A DNA stretch of 64,000 bases from positions 20,105-84,104 of IMG/VR virus record IMGVR_UViG_3300042522_000315, one strand, 5' to 3'. The notes below the pieces were generated by a model. That model ran no database searches, had not been told where the DNA came from, and saw nothing but the letters and a program-made list of their open reading frames with translations. The position numbers and the translations under genes were made by a program. Position 1 is the first letter of the stretch; each line of letters begins with the position of its first letter. The stretch comes from a virus. This document shows, one piece after another, positions 47,543 through 53,903 of the stretch.

Positions 47543-48088
47543 ATGCTTTCATTCTCACAATTCATGACAGAACACGTACTTTCAATTGGACTCAATCCAG
47601 AACACGAGAAGTACAGAGAACAGTATCGAAACGATATTCATGACATTCTCAGAAATTCATATTCAGGTATCGGTGGATATTCTGGTATACCATCTGGTTC
47701 TGAAGATGAATCCAAGTCGATACATAATGATATCTCAAACTCTGCAATGAAGGTTGTTGTGAGAAAAGGTAAAGTTTCAGCGGTAACACTTTACAAGAAA
47801 CAACTTGGTAGAAAGTCAATCGCAGTTGGTACAGATGGTACCAAACGTGGCAAACTCGATTTCATGAAGACCGCTGCTGAAGATAACAAGATGAAAAGAT
47901 CATGGGCTGAAGTCTCTGGTGCACCTGAAGCAATCATGCGAAAAATTGGAACTCCTGTCGTTCCATCTAGTGAAGCAGAGAAACTTCTTGGAAAGAAAGT
48001 TCGTATCGTAGATAAAGAACGATATAGAAGAAAAATTGGCTCACATTCTCATGAGAAAGTCATAATGGGTCATCCTCAGAAGTCTTGA
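47543..48088 (+). CDS. putative internal head/effector protein with capsid-targeting start
   Basis: 181 aa. MLSFSQFMTEH at the N-terminus resembles the T4 internal-protein tag. The body has GRKSIAVGTDGTKRGKLDFM and AEVSGAPEAIMRKIGTP, weakly like a GNAT acetyltransferase, but the fold is uncertain. Basic overall (many Lys). Preceded by a late box, so a packaged late protein is likely (inference). Confidence 0.6.
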   Translation: MLSFSQFMTEHVLSIGLNPEHEKYREQYRNDIHDILRNSYSGIGGYSGIPSGSEDESKSIHNDISNSAMKVVVRKGKVSAVTLYKKQLGRKSIAVGTDGTKRGKLDFMKTAAEDNKMKRSWAEVSGAPEAIMRKIGTPVVPSSEAEKLLGKKVRIVDKERYRRKIGSHSHEKVIMGHPQKS

Positions 48089-48113
48089 CATTCTTTCATT
48101 TTTGTGTTATAAT
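48085..48113 (+). promoter_or_regulatory. perfect consensus sigma70 promoter
   Basis: TTGACA 48085-48090, spacer of exactly 17, TATAAT 48108-48113. The next ATG is at 48123, so the RNA would begin only a few nt before it. Confidence 0.85.
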
Positions 48114-48122
48114 TTCGTCATA

Positions 48123-48371
48123 ATGAGTAAGGAAATGATTATCAGTATCGTTGAGTGTTCTTCTGGTCTAGCAAATGAAATTCTAATCAAGTCAGATACA
48201 ACTGTAGAAGAACTTGATGCCGCAATAGAGAACATTCTAATAGACAACATCACATATCAATCAGAAATCAATATTCTGTATCCTTCAAAGTTTAGTAGCA
48301 TTGTTAGTACTGTTGCTAAGAGATATGGTATCAATGCATCTGTAGCCCCCTCCGCTACGAACGGAGAGTAA
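48123..48371 (+). CDS. small protein overlapping a tRNA, unknown
   Basis: 82 aa. MSKEMIISIVECSSGLANEIL then a helix and TVAKRYGINASVAPSATNGE. ATG at 48123 lies about 3 nt from the predicted start of transcription (nearly leaderless). The last 36 nt coincide with the 5' part of tRNA-Arg(ACG). No family recognised; the promoter may mainly serve the tRNA. Confidence 0.5.
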   Translation: MSKEMIISIVECSSGLANEILIKSDTTVEELDAAIENILIDNITYQSEINILYPSKFSSIVSTVAKRYGINASVAPSATNGE

Positions 48372-48429
48372 GGTAACTGGACGTGGACAGAAATGTCCGA
48401 TACAGGTTCGAATCCTGTCAGATGCTCCA
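48336..48429 (+). tRNA. tRNA-Arg(ACG), D-arm absent in normal place
   Basis: Acceptor GCATCTG/CAGATGC, perfect anticodon arm CTCCG-CTACGAA-CGGAG (ACG), T-arm ACAGG-TTCGAAT-CCTGT, CCA. Only 7 nt (TAGCCCC) separate acceptor and anticodon stem. The 35 nt after the anticodon stem contain GTAACTGGA and a GGACA-gaaa-TGTCC hairpin. Same architecture as Arg(TCT) at 42389. Confidence 0.55.
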
Positions 48430-48431
48430 TA

Positions 48432-48439
48432 CTAAATAC
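48432..48439 (+). promoter_or_regulatory. late box CTAAATAC
   Basis: CTAAATAC 28 nt upstream of the kinase-like gene start (48460) with AAAGGAG between. Confidence 0.6.
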
Positions 48440-48459
48440 TCTCAAAGGAGATATTTCAC

Positions 48460-49182
48460 ATGAAAACATTCAAACAGTTTATGACTGAAGCATACAATGT
48501 AGATTATGGTACTCAGGGCGGCTCTAACAAGGGCGGTAAAGCCACTGACGAACAGGGCAATCAGTTCTATGTCAAGCACTACAAAGACGGCGAACATGCC
48601 AAAGTCGAAGCATTAACGAGTGCTATCTATCATCACATGGGTATCAATACACTTGATCCTAAGCACGAAGTCATCGACGGCAAGCCATCTGTTGTTACAA
48701 AGTGGCAAGAAGGTCTGAAGCCAATGGGTCATAAAGACTTCAACAAGCTTTCACCTGAGCAAGCAGAACATGTCGGTAAGATGTATCATGCTGCTGTGCT
48801 TACAAAGAATTGGGACATCACTGGTACAGGTCTTGATTATGGTGAAGGTAATATGCAAATTCACCCAAAGACTGGCAAGATTTACAATGTTGATCCTGGA
48901 GGCTCATTTCATTATAGAGCGCAGGGTGGTCCAAAAGACTACAGTGCAGACATCTCAGAAAAAGAAACATTCAGAGATGGTAATAAAGAATCAGGTAAAG
49001 TATTTAATAAAGTATTTGACGCCCACCCTGATGCAGAACAAAAGGGGCTTGATGCTGTACGTAACATGGATGATGAACACGTTCATGGCTTATTCAAGAA
49101 CTCTGGCTTACAGAATTGGCAGAGCTTGCACAAGACGTTCATGCAGAGAAAGAACAATTTAATTAAATCTTATGGAGGTTGA
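48460..49182 (+). CDS. kinase-like-fold protein with capsid-targeting start
   Basis: 240 aa. The N-terminus MKTFKQFMTEA is nearly identical to the T4 internal-protein tag, with MTE as a possible prohead-protease site. A Gly-rich GTQGGSNKGG and QFYVKHY (lysine) follow, then NWDITGTGLDYGEGN and IYNVDPGGSF. That is the order of glycine loop, Lys, catalytic Asp and metal Asp in HipA/PI-kinase-like folds. Predicted packaged kinase-like effector. A late box precedes it. Confidence 0.65.
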   Translation: MKTFKQFMTEAYNVDYGTQGGSNKGGKATDEQGNQFYVKHYKDGEHAKVEALTSAIYHHMGINTLDPKHEVIDGKPSVVTKWQEGLKPMGHKDFNKLSPEQAEHVGKMYHAAVLTKNWDITGTGLDYGEGNMQIHPKTGKIYNVDPGGSFHYRAQGGPKDYSADISEKETFRDGNKESGKVFNKVFDAHPDAEQKGLDAVRNMDDEHVHGLFKNSGLQNWQSLHKTFMQRKNNLIKSYGG

Positions 49183-49191
49183 CCTTATATA

Positions 49192-49536
49192 ATGTGGATT
49201 TGTTTTAATGATGGTTTTGTGAGTGCAGTTGAAGATTGGAATGACAAGAGTATGCTTCGTGTTCGTGCTAGAAAGCGTGAGCATCTAGAGTTTCTGAATG
49301 TGCCTATTCAGCAGGATCAGGGCACAGATTACAAGTTTCGTTGTTTCATTAATAAAGAATCCTTTGCTGATATTGTCAAGCAAAGGATTCTAAACATCGA
49401 CTACGGTAACTTTAAGAGTAGTGTAACAGATCGCAATCTACATGATCTGTATGCTAACTTCTGGGAACTACACTATGATTACCAGATTGCCCATTATGGT
49501 TATCGGCGTCTTGTTCCAAATGGCAATTCTAATTGA
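49192..49536 (+). CDS. conserved phage protein, unknown
   Basis: 114 aa. MWICFNDGFVSAVEDWND, LRVRARKREHLE and IDYGNFKSSVTDRNLHDLYANFW match a widely distributed short phage/prophage protein. Its role is unknown. Its 3' end overlaps the convergent ADP-ribosyltransferase-like gene by 37 nt. Confidence 0.78.
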   Translation: MWICFNDGFVSAVEDWNDKSMLRVRARKREHLEFLNVPIQQDQGTDYKFRCFINKESFADIVKQRILNIDYGNFKSSVTDRNLHDLYANFWELHYDYQIAHYGYRRLVPNGNSN

Positions 49537-50555
49537 TTTGGATTAAGAACAGGATGAGCGTCCCATAAGTGAATATGATCTATACCTAACCTTGGACCAA
49601 ATTTGCCTCTGTTTGCTCTTACGATTGTTGGATGAGGCATGATTTGAAATGTGGTCTGTCTTGGTATGAGGAACTCTTTCTCATGATCAAAATGTGATCT
49701 TGTTCCGATAAACTCACCTGGATGTCCTGCTGGTAGATGTATTTTCAAAATATGTCTATCACCAGGATCATCACCAAAATTATCTTCTTTTACTCTACCT
49801 CTTTTTACTCTAGCAGAAAATTCTAATCCTGTGCCAGGCTCAATAGATGATGATGTATAACCTGGATGATAAAGTCTATTGTAAGCGTTCTTTGCCGCTT
49901 CTAAACCAGGATTGTATTTAACTCCTGCAAATACAGTAAGCTTTGTTGGCAATTGTCTAGATTGTAGAGCTTCATCTAGACTTTTTAGATTGTGTTCACC
50001 AAGACTGTTATCTTCATAATCACTGCCGGTGTTTAAAAAATTCTCCCAAAGATTTCTGTTCAGATAACTACTGTCTTCTGTATATCTGGCTATCTCAGGA
50101 TGAAGACTTTGTTTTGTCTGTCCATACTCTTTTAGTAAGTTTTTTTCTTGATCTTCATAATGAAAACTACCATGATACGCAGGATTCACGTTTGGTGAAA
50201 TATGTTGATTTTCAAGTTTAAATCTTTCGTTGATTTCACGTTTTGCGCCATATAGATCAGGTAATCTTGCAATTTCTCTTGCCATACCAAACTGATACGC
50301 ATGACCCAAACCTGGTTCTGCGCTATACATATCTTTGTTGAAGTTATATTCAGGATTCCAATCTGGTGCCGCGTATGCTTCATTTACTTTTTTTTTCTGT
50401 GAAGCCGGTTTTGATTGTGACTGCTTTTTGATTTCAGCAATTTCTTCAGGTGTTGGCTTAACATCAAGAGAGTGCATACCATGTTGAATGAGAACTGGTG
50501 TACCGCGCGGATCGTTGTTGATTGGCTTTCGTCTGAATTGCTTAAGTGTGATCAT
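49500..50555 (-). CDS. ADP-ribosyltransferase-like internal virion protein
   Basis: 351 aa, minus strand. Residues 155-300 follow the ART layout: HPEIARYTEDSSYLNRNLW; LPTKLTVFAGV at the first-motif position, where the usual Arg is Ala; HPGYTSSSIEP (STS-like); HEKEFLIPRQTTFQI with an EKE (ExE) motif. The N-terminus MITLKQFRRK is tag-like and a VNE|A protease-type site lies near residue 60. T4 Alt is a packaged ART, so the same role is inferred. A late box lies upstream. Confidence 0.68.
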   Translation of the reverse strand: MITLKQFRRKPINNDPRGTPVLIQHGMHSLDVKPTPEEIAEIKKQSQSKPASQKKKVNEAYAAPDWNPEYNFNKDMYSAEPGLGHAYQFGMAREIARLPDLYGAKREINERFKLENQHISPNVNPAYHGSFHYEDQEKNLLKEYGQTKQSLHPEIARYTEDSSYLNRNLWENFLNTGSDYEDNSLGEHNLKSLDEALQSRQLPTKLTVFAGVKYNPGLEAAKNAYNRLYHPGYTSSSIEPGTGLEFSARVKRGRVKEDNFGDDPGDRHILKIHLPAGHPGEFIGTRSHFDHEKEFLIPRQTTFQIMPHPTIVRANRGKFGPRLGIDHIHLWDAHPVLNPNQLELPFGTRRR

Positions 50556-50580
50556 GTTTCTATCCTGAAATGAGTATAAA

Positions 50581-50590
50581 AGTATTTATT
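50581..50590 (-). promoter_or_regulatory. late box AATAAATACT for the ART-like gene
   Basis: AATAAATACT on the minus strand, 26 nt upstream of the start at 50555; AGGA ribosome site between. Confidence 0.6.
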
Positions 50591-50609
50591 ATCTCTCAAT
50601 TCTGATACA

Positions 50610-50617
50610 CTAAATAG
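50610..50617 (+). promoter_or_regulatory. late box CTAAATAG
   Basis: CTAAATAG upstream of the RlpA-like gene; a GAGCC-type hairpin (GAGCC near 50679, AGGCTC near 50691) lies between it and the start. Confidence 0.45.
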
Positions 50618-50717
50618 AACTATTGTTAACATCGGAAAGAGAAAGGTATACAATACAGCTTAATGTCATTTCAACCTGAGCCAAAAAAGCAGGCTCTCCA
50701 TTCATAAGGAAAATGTT

Positions 50718-51089
50718 ATGAAAAAAGTATTTACAGCTTTTATATTGATTTTGTTTACTACCTTTGCACTGTCAATTACGGCAGAGGCAGCAAAGAAGAC
50801 CACCATGAAAGCATCATGGTATGACTGTGTTAAACCTGGCGAATGCAGCAGAAGTAAGATTACTGCTAGTGGAGAAAAGTTTAATCCAAATGCATTAACA
50901 GCAGCACATAAGACACTACCATTTGGTACTAAACTGAGAGTAACACACAAGGGAAGATCAGTCATTGTTAGAATAAATGACAGAGGTCCTTTTATAAAGG
51001 GCAGACATCTTGATCTATCAAGAGCCGCAGCAAGAAAGATTGGTTGTGGTGGTATCTGTGTCGTTCAAGTTCAAATTCTAAGAAAGTAG
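50718..51089 (+). CDS. RlpA-like lytic transglycosylase domain protein
   Basis: 123 aa. A signal peptide (about 1-24, ending ITAEAA) is followed by a double-psi barrel: [45 protein letters not shown] and [14 protein letters not shown]. These are the RlpA blocks with the conserved Asp. It would act on denuded septal peptidoglycan in the periplasm. Role in lysis or envelope control inferred. It ends in TAG. Confidence 0.88.
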   Translation: MKKVFTAFILILFTTFALSITAEAAKKTTMKASWYDCVKPGECSRSKITASGEKFNPNALTAAHKTLPFGTKLRVTHKGRSVIVRINDRGPFIKGRHLDLSRAAARKIGCGGICVVQVQILRK

Positions 51090-51096
51090 AATTGTC

Positions 51097-51125
51097 TTGA
51101 CATCTCATGTATGAATATATAATAT
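51097..51125 (+). promoter_or_regulatory. sigma70-like promoter
   Basis: TTGACA 51097-51102, 17-nt spacer, TAATAT 51120-51125. The next elements are tRNA-Ser (51223) and the small gene at 51326. Confidence 0.7.
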
Positions 51126-51222
51126 GTGAGCTAGAGGGTTGTGAGTAGACTGTAATTGACTGGAAACTCTCGTTAACACAATAGTGGAGGGCGTAACCAC
51201 TTTAAGAAATCGCATCGAATTT

Positions 51223-51310
51223 GGAAGGTTGGTAGAGTGGTCTATTGCACTCGCCTTGAAAGCGAGAGGACTGAAAGGTTCCGTGGGTTCGAATCCTACA
51301 CCTTCCGCCA
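51223..51310 (+). tRNA. tRNA-Ser(TGA)
   Basis: Acceptor GGAAGGT/ACCTTCC, anticodon arm CTCGC-CTTGAAA-GCGAG, long variable arm, T-arm GTGGG-TTCGAAT-CCTAC, CCA. Confidence 0.9.
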
Positions 51311-51325
51311 TAATAGGAGAAGCAA

Positions 51326-51475
51326 ATGAGTAATAAAGAATGTGGTTGTGGTCGTAGCCCAAATGGTAAGTGTATTGGTTGGCATGGGTTGACAAACGAA
51401 CAATACTCTGCTAAACTTGCAGAATACGAAAAGAAGAACTTGACGGAATCAGCTCCTCAGTTGCTTCGTGACTAG
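51326..51475 (+). CDS. 49-aa Cys-rich protein
   Basis: Begins MSNKECGCGRSPNGKCIGWHGL, a pattern of CxCGRSP..KCIGWH seen in small phage proteins. Four ligands within 14 residues suggest metal binding. Good AGGAG site. Ends TAG, overlapping the GTG start of the next gene. Confidence 0.7.
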   Translation: MSNKECGCGRSPNGKCIGWHGLTNEQYSAKLAEYEKKNLTESAPQLLRD

Positions 51476-51674
51476 CTTCTTTTGGCCTGAAGAAGGCTTC
51501 AAAGAAGATGAATTCACAATGGACTTCATCTATGATCTGCATGGTCTTGTCGGTATAGACGGTCCAAACGAGTTTGCTAAAATGCTTTTAGAGCATGATA
51601 AAGAGTTATGTAAAGCATTCTGTCTCAAGTGGAAAGAATACAACGAGACAGAATACTGGAAGACTAAAGAATAA
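51468..51674 (+). CDS. small protein, unknown
   Basis: 68 aa, GTG start overlapping the previous stop (GTGACTAG). WPEEGFKEDEFTMDFIYDLHGLVG then a helix with LEHDKELCKAFCLKW. Coupled expression inferred. It ends just before tRNA-Phe. Confidence 0.6.
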   Translation: MTSFFWPEEGFKEDEFTMDFIYDLHGLVGIDGPNEFAKMLLEHDKELCKAFCLKWKEYNETEYWKTKE

Positions 51675-51676
51675 CT

Positions 51677-51752
51677 GCTGCCTTGGTATAGCTGGTGCGT
51701 ACATACGCCTGAAGAGCGTGGGGACTCTGTTCGATTCAGAGAGGCAGCACCA
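51677..51752 (+). tRNA. tRNA-Phe(GAA)
   Basis: Acceptor GCTGCCT/AGGCAGC, anticodon arm TACGC-CTGAAGA-GCGTG, T-arm CTCTG-TTCGATT-CAGAG, A73 CCA. Confidence 0.9.
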
Positions 51753-51756
51753 TTAG

Positions 51757-51850
51757 ATGAATAGCACAGCGCAATCGATCTAGGCAGTGGGCTCCTGAAG
51801 TCGGGGAGTGAAGGGCTTACCACACCTGAGTAGAAATACTCGCTATTCAT
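51757..51850 (+). ncRNA. putative structured RNA closed by a 9-bp stem
   Basis: ATGAATAGC (51757-51765) pairs perfectly with GCTATTCAT (51842-51850). Inside, GTGG/CCAC encloses a CTCC/GGAG hairpin, and GAGTA-gaaa-TACTC (51828-51841) is a GNRA-loop hairpin. There is no T-loop. It lies between two tRNAs. Confidence 0.5.
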
Positions 51851-51853
51851 TTT

Positions 51854-51929
51854 GCGTCTTGGGGGGTGATGGGCATCCCGCTGGTCTCATAAGCCGGAAA
51901 AGGTAGTTCGATTCTACCATGACGCACCA
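51854..51929 (+). tRNA. tRNA-Met(CAT)
   Basis: Acceptor GCGTCTT/ATGACGC (one mismatch), anticodon arm CTGGT-CTCATAA-GCCGG, T-arm GGTAG-TTCGATT-CTACC, CCA. D-arm GGGTG/CATCCC-like and atypical. Confidence 0.85.
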
Positions 51930-51938
51930 AATAAATAG
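51930..51938 (+). promoter_or_regulatory. late-type box AATAAATAG
   Basis: Immediately after a tRNA. An RNA starting about 10 nt later would begin at the hairpin ACTCC-gacg-GGAGT. Confidence 0.5.
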
Positions 51939-51942
51939 AATG

Positions 51943-52140
51943 CTGACTCCGACGGGAGTTGGCCGAGTGCAAGGAAATGGTCGGATGCAAAGACTGACTA
52001 ACTTGGCTAGATGGTGTGGTGCCCGTGCATGAGCGGAGAGATCCGAAGATGTATAGTTCCTTACCAAGGAAATCTAGGCTGACGCGATTGCAGGTATCTG
52101 TGCCGTGTCTTGTGGGTGTACCCGAGTCCCACCTCACCTT
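51943..52140 (+). ncRNA. about 200-nt non-coding, structured region
   Basis: No ORF. Three local hairpins are clear: ACTCC-gacg-GGAGT (51946-51959), CGGA-gaga-TCCG (52034-52045) and TTCCTT-acc-AAGGAA (52057-52071). The start GGAGTTGGCCGAGTGC resembles a Ser-type tRNA 5' half and the end GTGGG..CCCAC a T-arm, so it may be a tRNA expanded by an insertion. Confidence 0.4.
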
Positions 52141-52147
52141 ATTAAAT

Positions 52148-52221
52148 GCGGGTATGTTGTAGTGGTAGCGAACCACCTTGCCATGGTGGAAGTGAGAGTT
52201 CGATTCTCTCTACCCGCTCCA
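52148..52221 (+). tRNA. tRNA-Gly(GCC)
   Basis: Acceptor GCGGGTA/TACCCGC, anticodon arm CCACC-TTGCCAT-GGTGG, T-arm GAGAG-TTCGATT-CTCTC, U73 CCA. Confidence 0.92.
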
Positions 52222-52228
52222 AATTTAT

Positions 52229-52302
52229 GACGCTATGGCAGAGTGATTATGCAACCGTCTCTAAAACGGCTAATGTGGGTTTGAGTCCTACTAGCGTCAC
52301 CA
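52229..52302 (+). tRNA. amber suppressor tRNA (anticodon CTA)
   Basis: Acceptor GACGCTA/TAGCGTC, T-arm GTGGG-TTTGAGT-CCTAC, A73 CCA. CCGT-CTCTAAA-ACGG gives U33, anticodon CTA, A37 (outer pair A-C mismatched). CTA pairs with the UAG stop codon. The D-arm resembles the phage tRNA-Cys (GGCAGA..TTATGC). Other registers of the stem do not pair. Confidence 0.78.
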
Positions 52303-52321
52303 TTTACAAAGGAGTAACACA

Positions 52322-52342
52322 ATGAAGGAACACTTCTTCTAG
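52322..52342 (+). CDS. six-codon ORF ending in UAG
   Basis: MKEHFF then TAG, with an AAAGGAG site 8 nt upstream, 20 nt after the amber suppressor tRNA. If UAG is read, the frame runs six more codons to a TGA at 52361-52363, which lies in the -35 box of the next promoter. A leader or sensor function is only inference. Confidence 0.35.
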   Translation: MKEHFF

Positions 52343-52359
52343 GTTAAACAAAAGCCACC

Positions 52360-52388
52360 TTGACTTTTCTTGTTAGATGCACTACAAT
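52360..52388 (+). promoter_or_regulatory. sigma70-like promoter
   Basis: TTGACT 52360-52365, 17-nt spacer, TACAAT 52383-52388, upstream of the ORF at 52412 (AAAGGA). Confidence 0.65.
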
Positions 52389-52411
52389 AACTCTAACAAA
52401 GGAAAAATCAA

Positions 52412-52888
52412 ATGAGCGTAGAACTAAAGATTAAGTCAAAACACCTTGCACTTGAGCCTGCTATCATTCGCAAGGAAGAACAAAAGTTCACTAAGCAAAT
52501 TAAGTGGTACAAACAGAAGCATCAGTTATCACCATCTGTTTCTGTTTGGGAATCTGAAATGCACAAGAACCACCCTGAGCTTCAAAAACTCCATTCTAGA
52601 AGATGGAATTTAGAACATCACCGTAAAACGGTTGTTCGTTTTGAAGCAAGAGCAACGCATCTAGCTAGAGCATATATTGCTGGCATACCATATGAAAAGG
52701 TCGAGTCGAAACGACATGAAGATCATACATTCATTTTTGTGATCTTACCACGTGTCTACTCAATGGTCGCTAAGTATGGCAATAAGCCGATAACCAAAAA
52801 ATGGAATCGTGAGAAAAATATGCTCATGTTTGATGAAGCTCAATGGAAAGAACTTACTGATTTTGTTAATGCATGGTGTAATATCTAA
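52412..52888 (+). CDS. basic helical protein, unknown
   Basis: 158 aa, rich in Lys, His and Arg (KEEQKFTKQIKWYKQKHQL; LHSRRWNLEHHRKTVVRFEARATHLARAYI). Long helices are probable. No motif recognised. Own promoter suggests expression early in infection. Confidence 0.65.
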   Translation: MSVELKIKSKHLALEPAIIRKEEQKFTKQIKWYKQKHQLSPSVSVWESEMHKNHPELQKLHSRRWNLEHHRKTVVRFEARATHLARAYIAGIPYEKVESKRHEDHTFIFVILPRVYSMVAKYGNKPITKKWNREKNMLMFDEAQWKELTDFVNAWCNI

Positions 52889-52892
52889 ATAA
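52885..52892 (+). promoter_or_regulatory. late-type box CTAAATAA
   Basis: Overlaps the stop of the preceding gene, 35 nt before the small membrane-protein gene at 52927. Confidence 0.4.
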
Positions 52893-52926
52893 CAATGACC
52901 AATCAAGGTCTGAATGAGGTAATAAT

Positions 52927-53100
52927 ATGCTTAATACAATCGTAGTTTTGCTTCTTGTCGCAGTTGTCGCTTGGGTTATCTGGGAGACATGGAAGAATGG
53001 CTGGGACGTAAAGAAGGGTATTAGCGCAGTCATCGCTGCTGGTACAGCATTTTGGCTGTGGGCAAATGAAACAATCACATCTCTAACTGCTGGAATGTAA
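52927..53100 (+). CDS. 57-aa membrane protein
   Basis: Two hydrophobic helices: TIVVLLLVAVVAWVIW (about 4-19) and ISAVIAAGTAFWLW (about 32-45). A basic loop with WKNGWDVKKG lies between. A holin or envelope peptide is possible but unproven; no endolysin is adjacent, though an L,D-transpeptidase gene follows at 53904. GAGG site. Confidence 0.6.
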   Translation: MLNTIVVLLLVAVVAWVIWETWKNGWDVKKGISAVIAAGTAFWLWANETITSLTAGM

Positions 53101-53116
53101 TTTAGAAACCGCTCTT

Positions 53117-53220
53117 GACCCGTAGCGGTATAGAAGTCGGCTCACCGTATGGGGGCTGGGTAAGTGACACATATTACTCTATCCAACGGGTCAATATGTT
53201 CGGCTGCTAACGGGTCACCA
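53117..53220 (+). ncRNA. tRNA-like RNA with CCA end
   Basis: GACCCGT (53117-53123) pairs with ACGGGTC (53210-53216), followed by A and CCA as in a tRNA. A second ACGGGTC copy at 53186-53192 competes for the same 5' strand. ACCGCT/AGCGGT adds a local hairpin at the 5' end. Anticodon and T-arm are not canonical. Confidence 0.4.
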
Positions 53221-53226
53221 GTTTAA

Positions 53227-53301
53227 GCTTCTTTCGCCAAATGGGAAGGCATCGGTTTTACACACCGACATGACAAGGTTCGATTCCTTGAAGAAGCACC
53301 A
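53227..53301 (+). tRNA. tRNA-Val(TAC)
   Basis: Acceptor GCTTCTT/AAGAAGC, anticodon arm TCGGT-TTTACAC-ACCGA, T-arm CAAGG-TTCGATT-CCTTG, CCA. Confidence 0.92.
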
Positions 53302-53306
53302 TTAAT

Positions 53307-53388
53307 GCGAGTATGGTGAAATGGCAGACACGCTAGTCTTAGGAACTAGTGCTTCGGCGTGGGGGTTCAAGTCCCTCTACTCGCACCA
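53307..53388 (+). tRNA. tRNA-Leu(TAG), class II
   Basis: Acceptor GCGAGTA/TACTCGC, anticodon arm CTAGT-CTTAGGA-ACTAG, regular long variable arm (TGCTTCGGCG), T-arm GGGGG-TTCAAGT-CCCTC, A73 CCA. Confidence 0.92.
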
Positions 53389-53405
53389 AATATAGGAACT
53401 TAACA

Positions 53406-53903
53406 ATGATCAGAAAAAATATGAACTTAGACGAAGTTCGTGCATTCATTCTTGAACAAACTCCCGAAACAAAGATATATCTTGGTGGCGACTCTGAACG
53501 CTTTCAGATTGATGGTGTTTGGCATGCCGACTACATCAACGTTGTTGTTGTTCATAAGAATGGTAAAAATGGTTGTAAGGTATTTGGTTCTGTTGTACGT
53601 GAGCGTGACTATGACCAGCAGAAAGACAAACCACGTATGCGTCTCATGAATGAAGTAATGAAGACTGCACAGCTTTATCTGGATCTTGAAGAAGCTATTG
53701 GTGATCGTGACTTTGAAATTCATCTGGACATTAATCCTGACTTGAAACACGGATCATCTTGTGTTATAAATGAAGCTGTTGGTTACATTCGTGGTATGTG
53801 TAATGTGGTACCGTTAGTGAAGCCAAATGCTTGGGCAGCATCATACTGTGCTGACCGTTTCAAAGATGCAATTCAACATTTACCGCAAGCGAAGGTAGGA
53901 TAA
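53406..53903 (+). CDS. YkuK/DUF458-type RNase H-like protein
   Basis: 165 aa. IYLGGDSERFQIDGVWHADY, then VNVVVVHKN, the acidic EIHLDINPDL and INEAVGYIRGM fit the RNase H-like DUF458 group with several conserved acidic residues. It could process RNA. ATG at 53406 follows AGGA; upstream in-frame codons lie inside tRNA-Leu. Confidence 0.72.
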   Translation: MIRKNMNLDEVRAFILEQTPETKIYLGGDSERFQIDGVWHADYINVVVVHKNGKNGCKVFGSVVRERDYDQQKDKPRMRLMNEVMKTAQLYLDLEEAIGDRDFEIHLDINPDLKHGSSCVINEAVGYIRGMCNVVPLVKPNAWAASYCADRFKDAIQHLPQAKVG

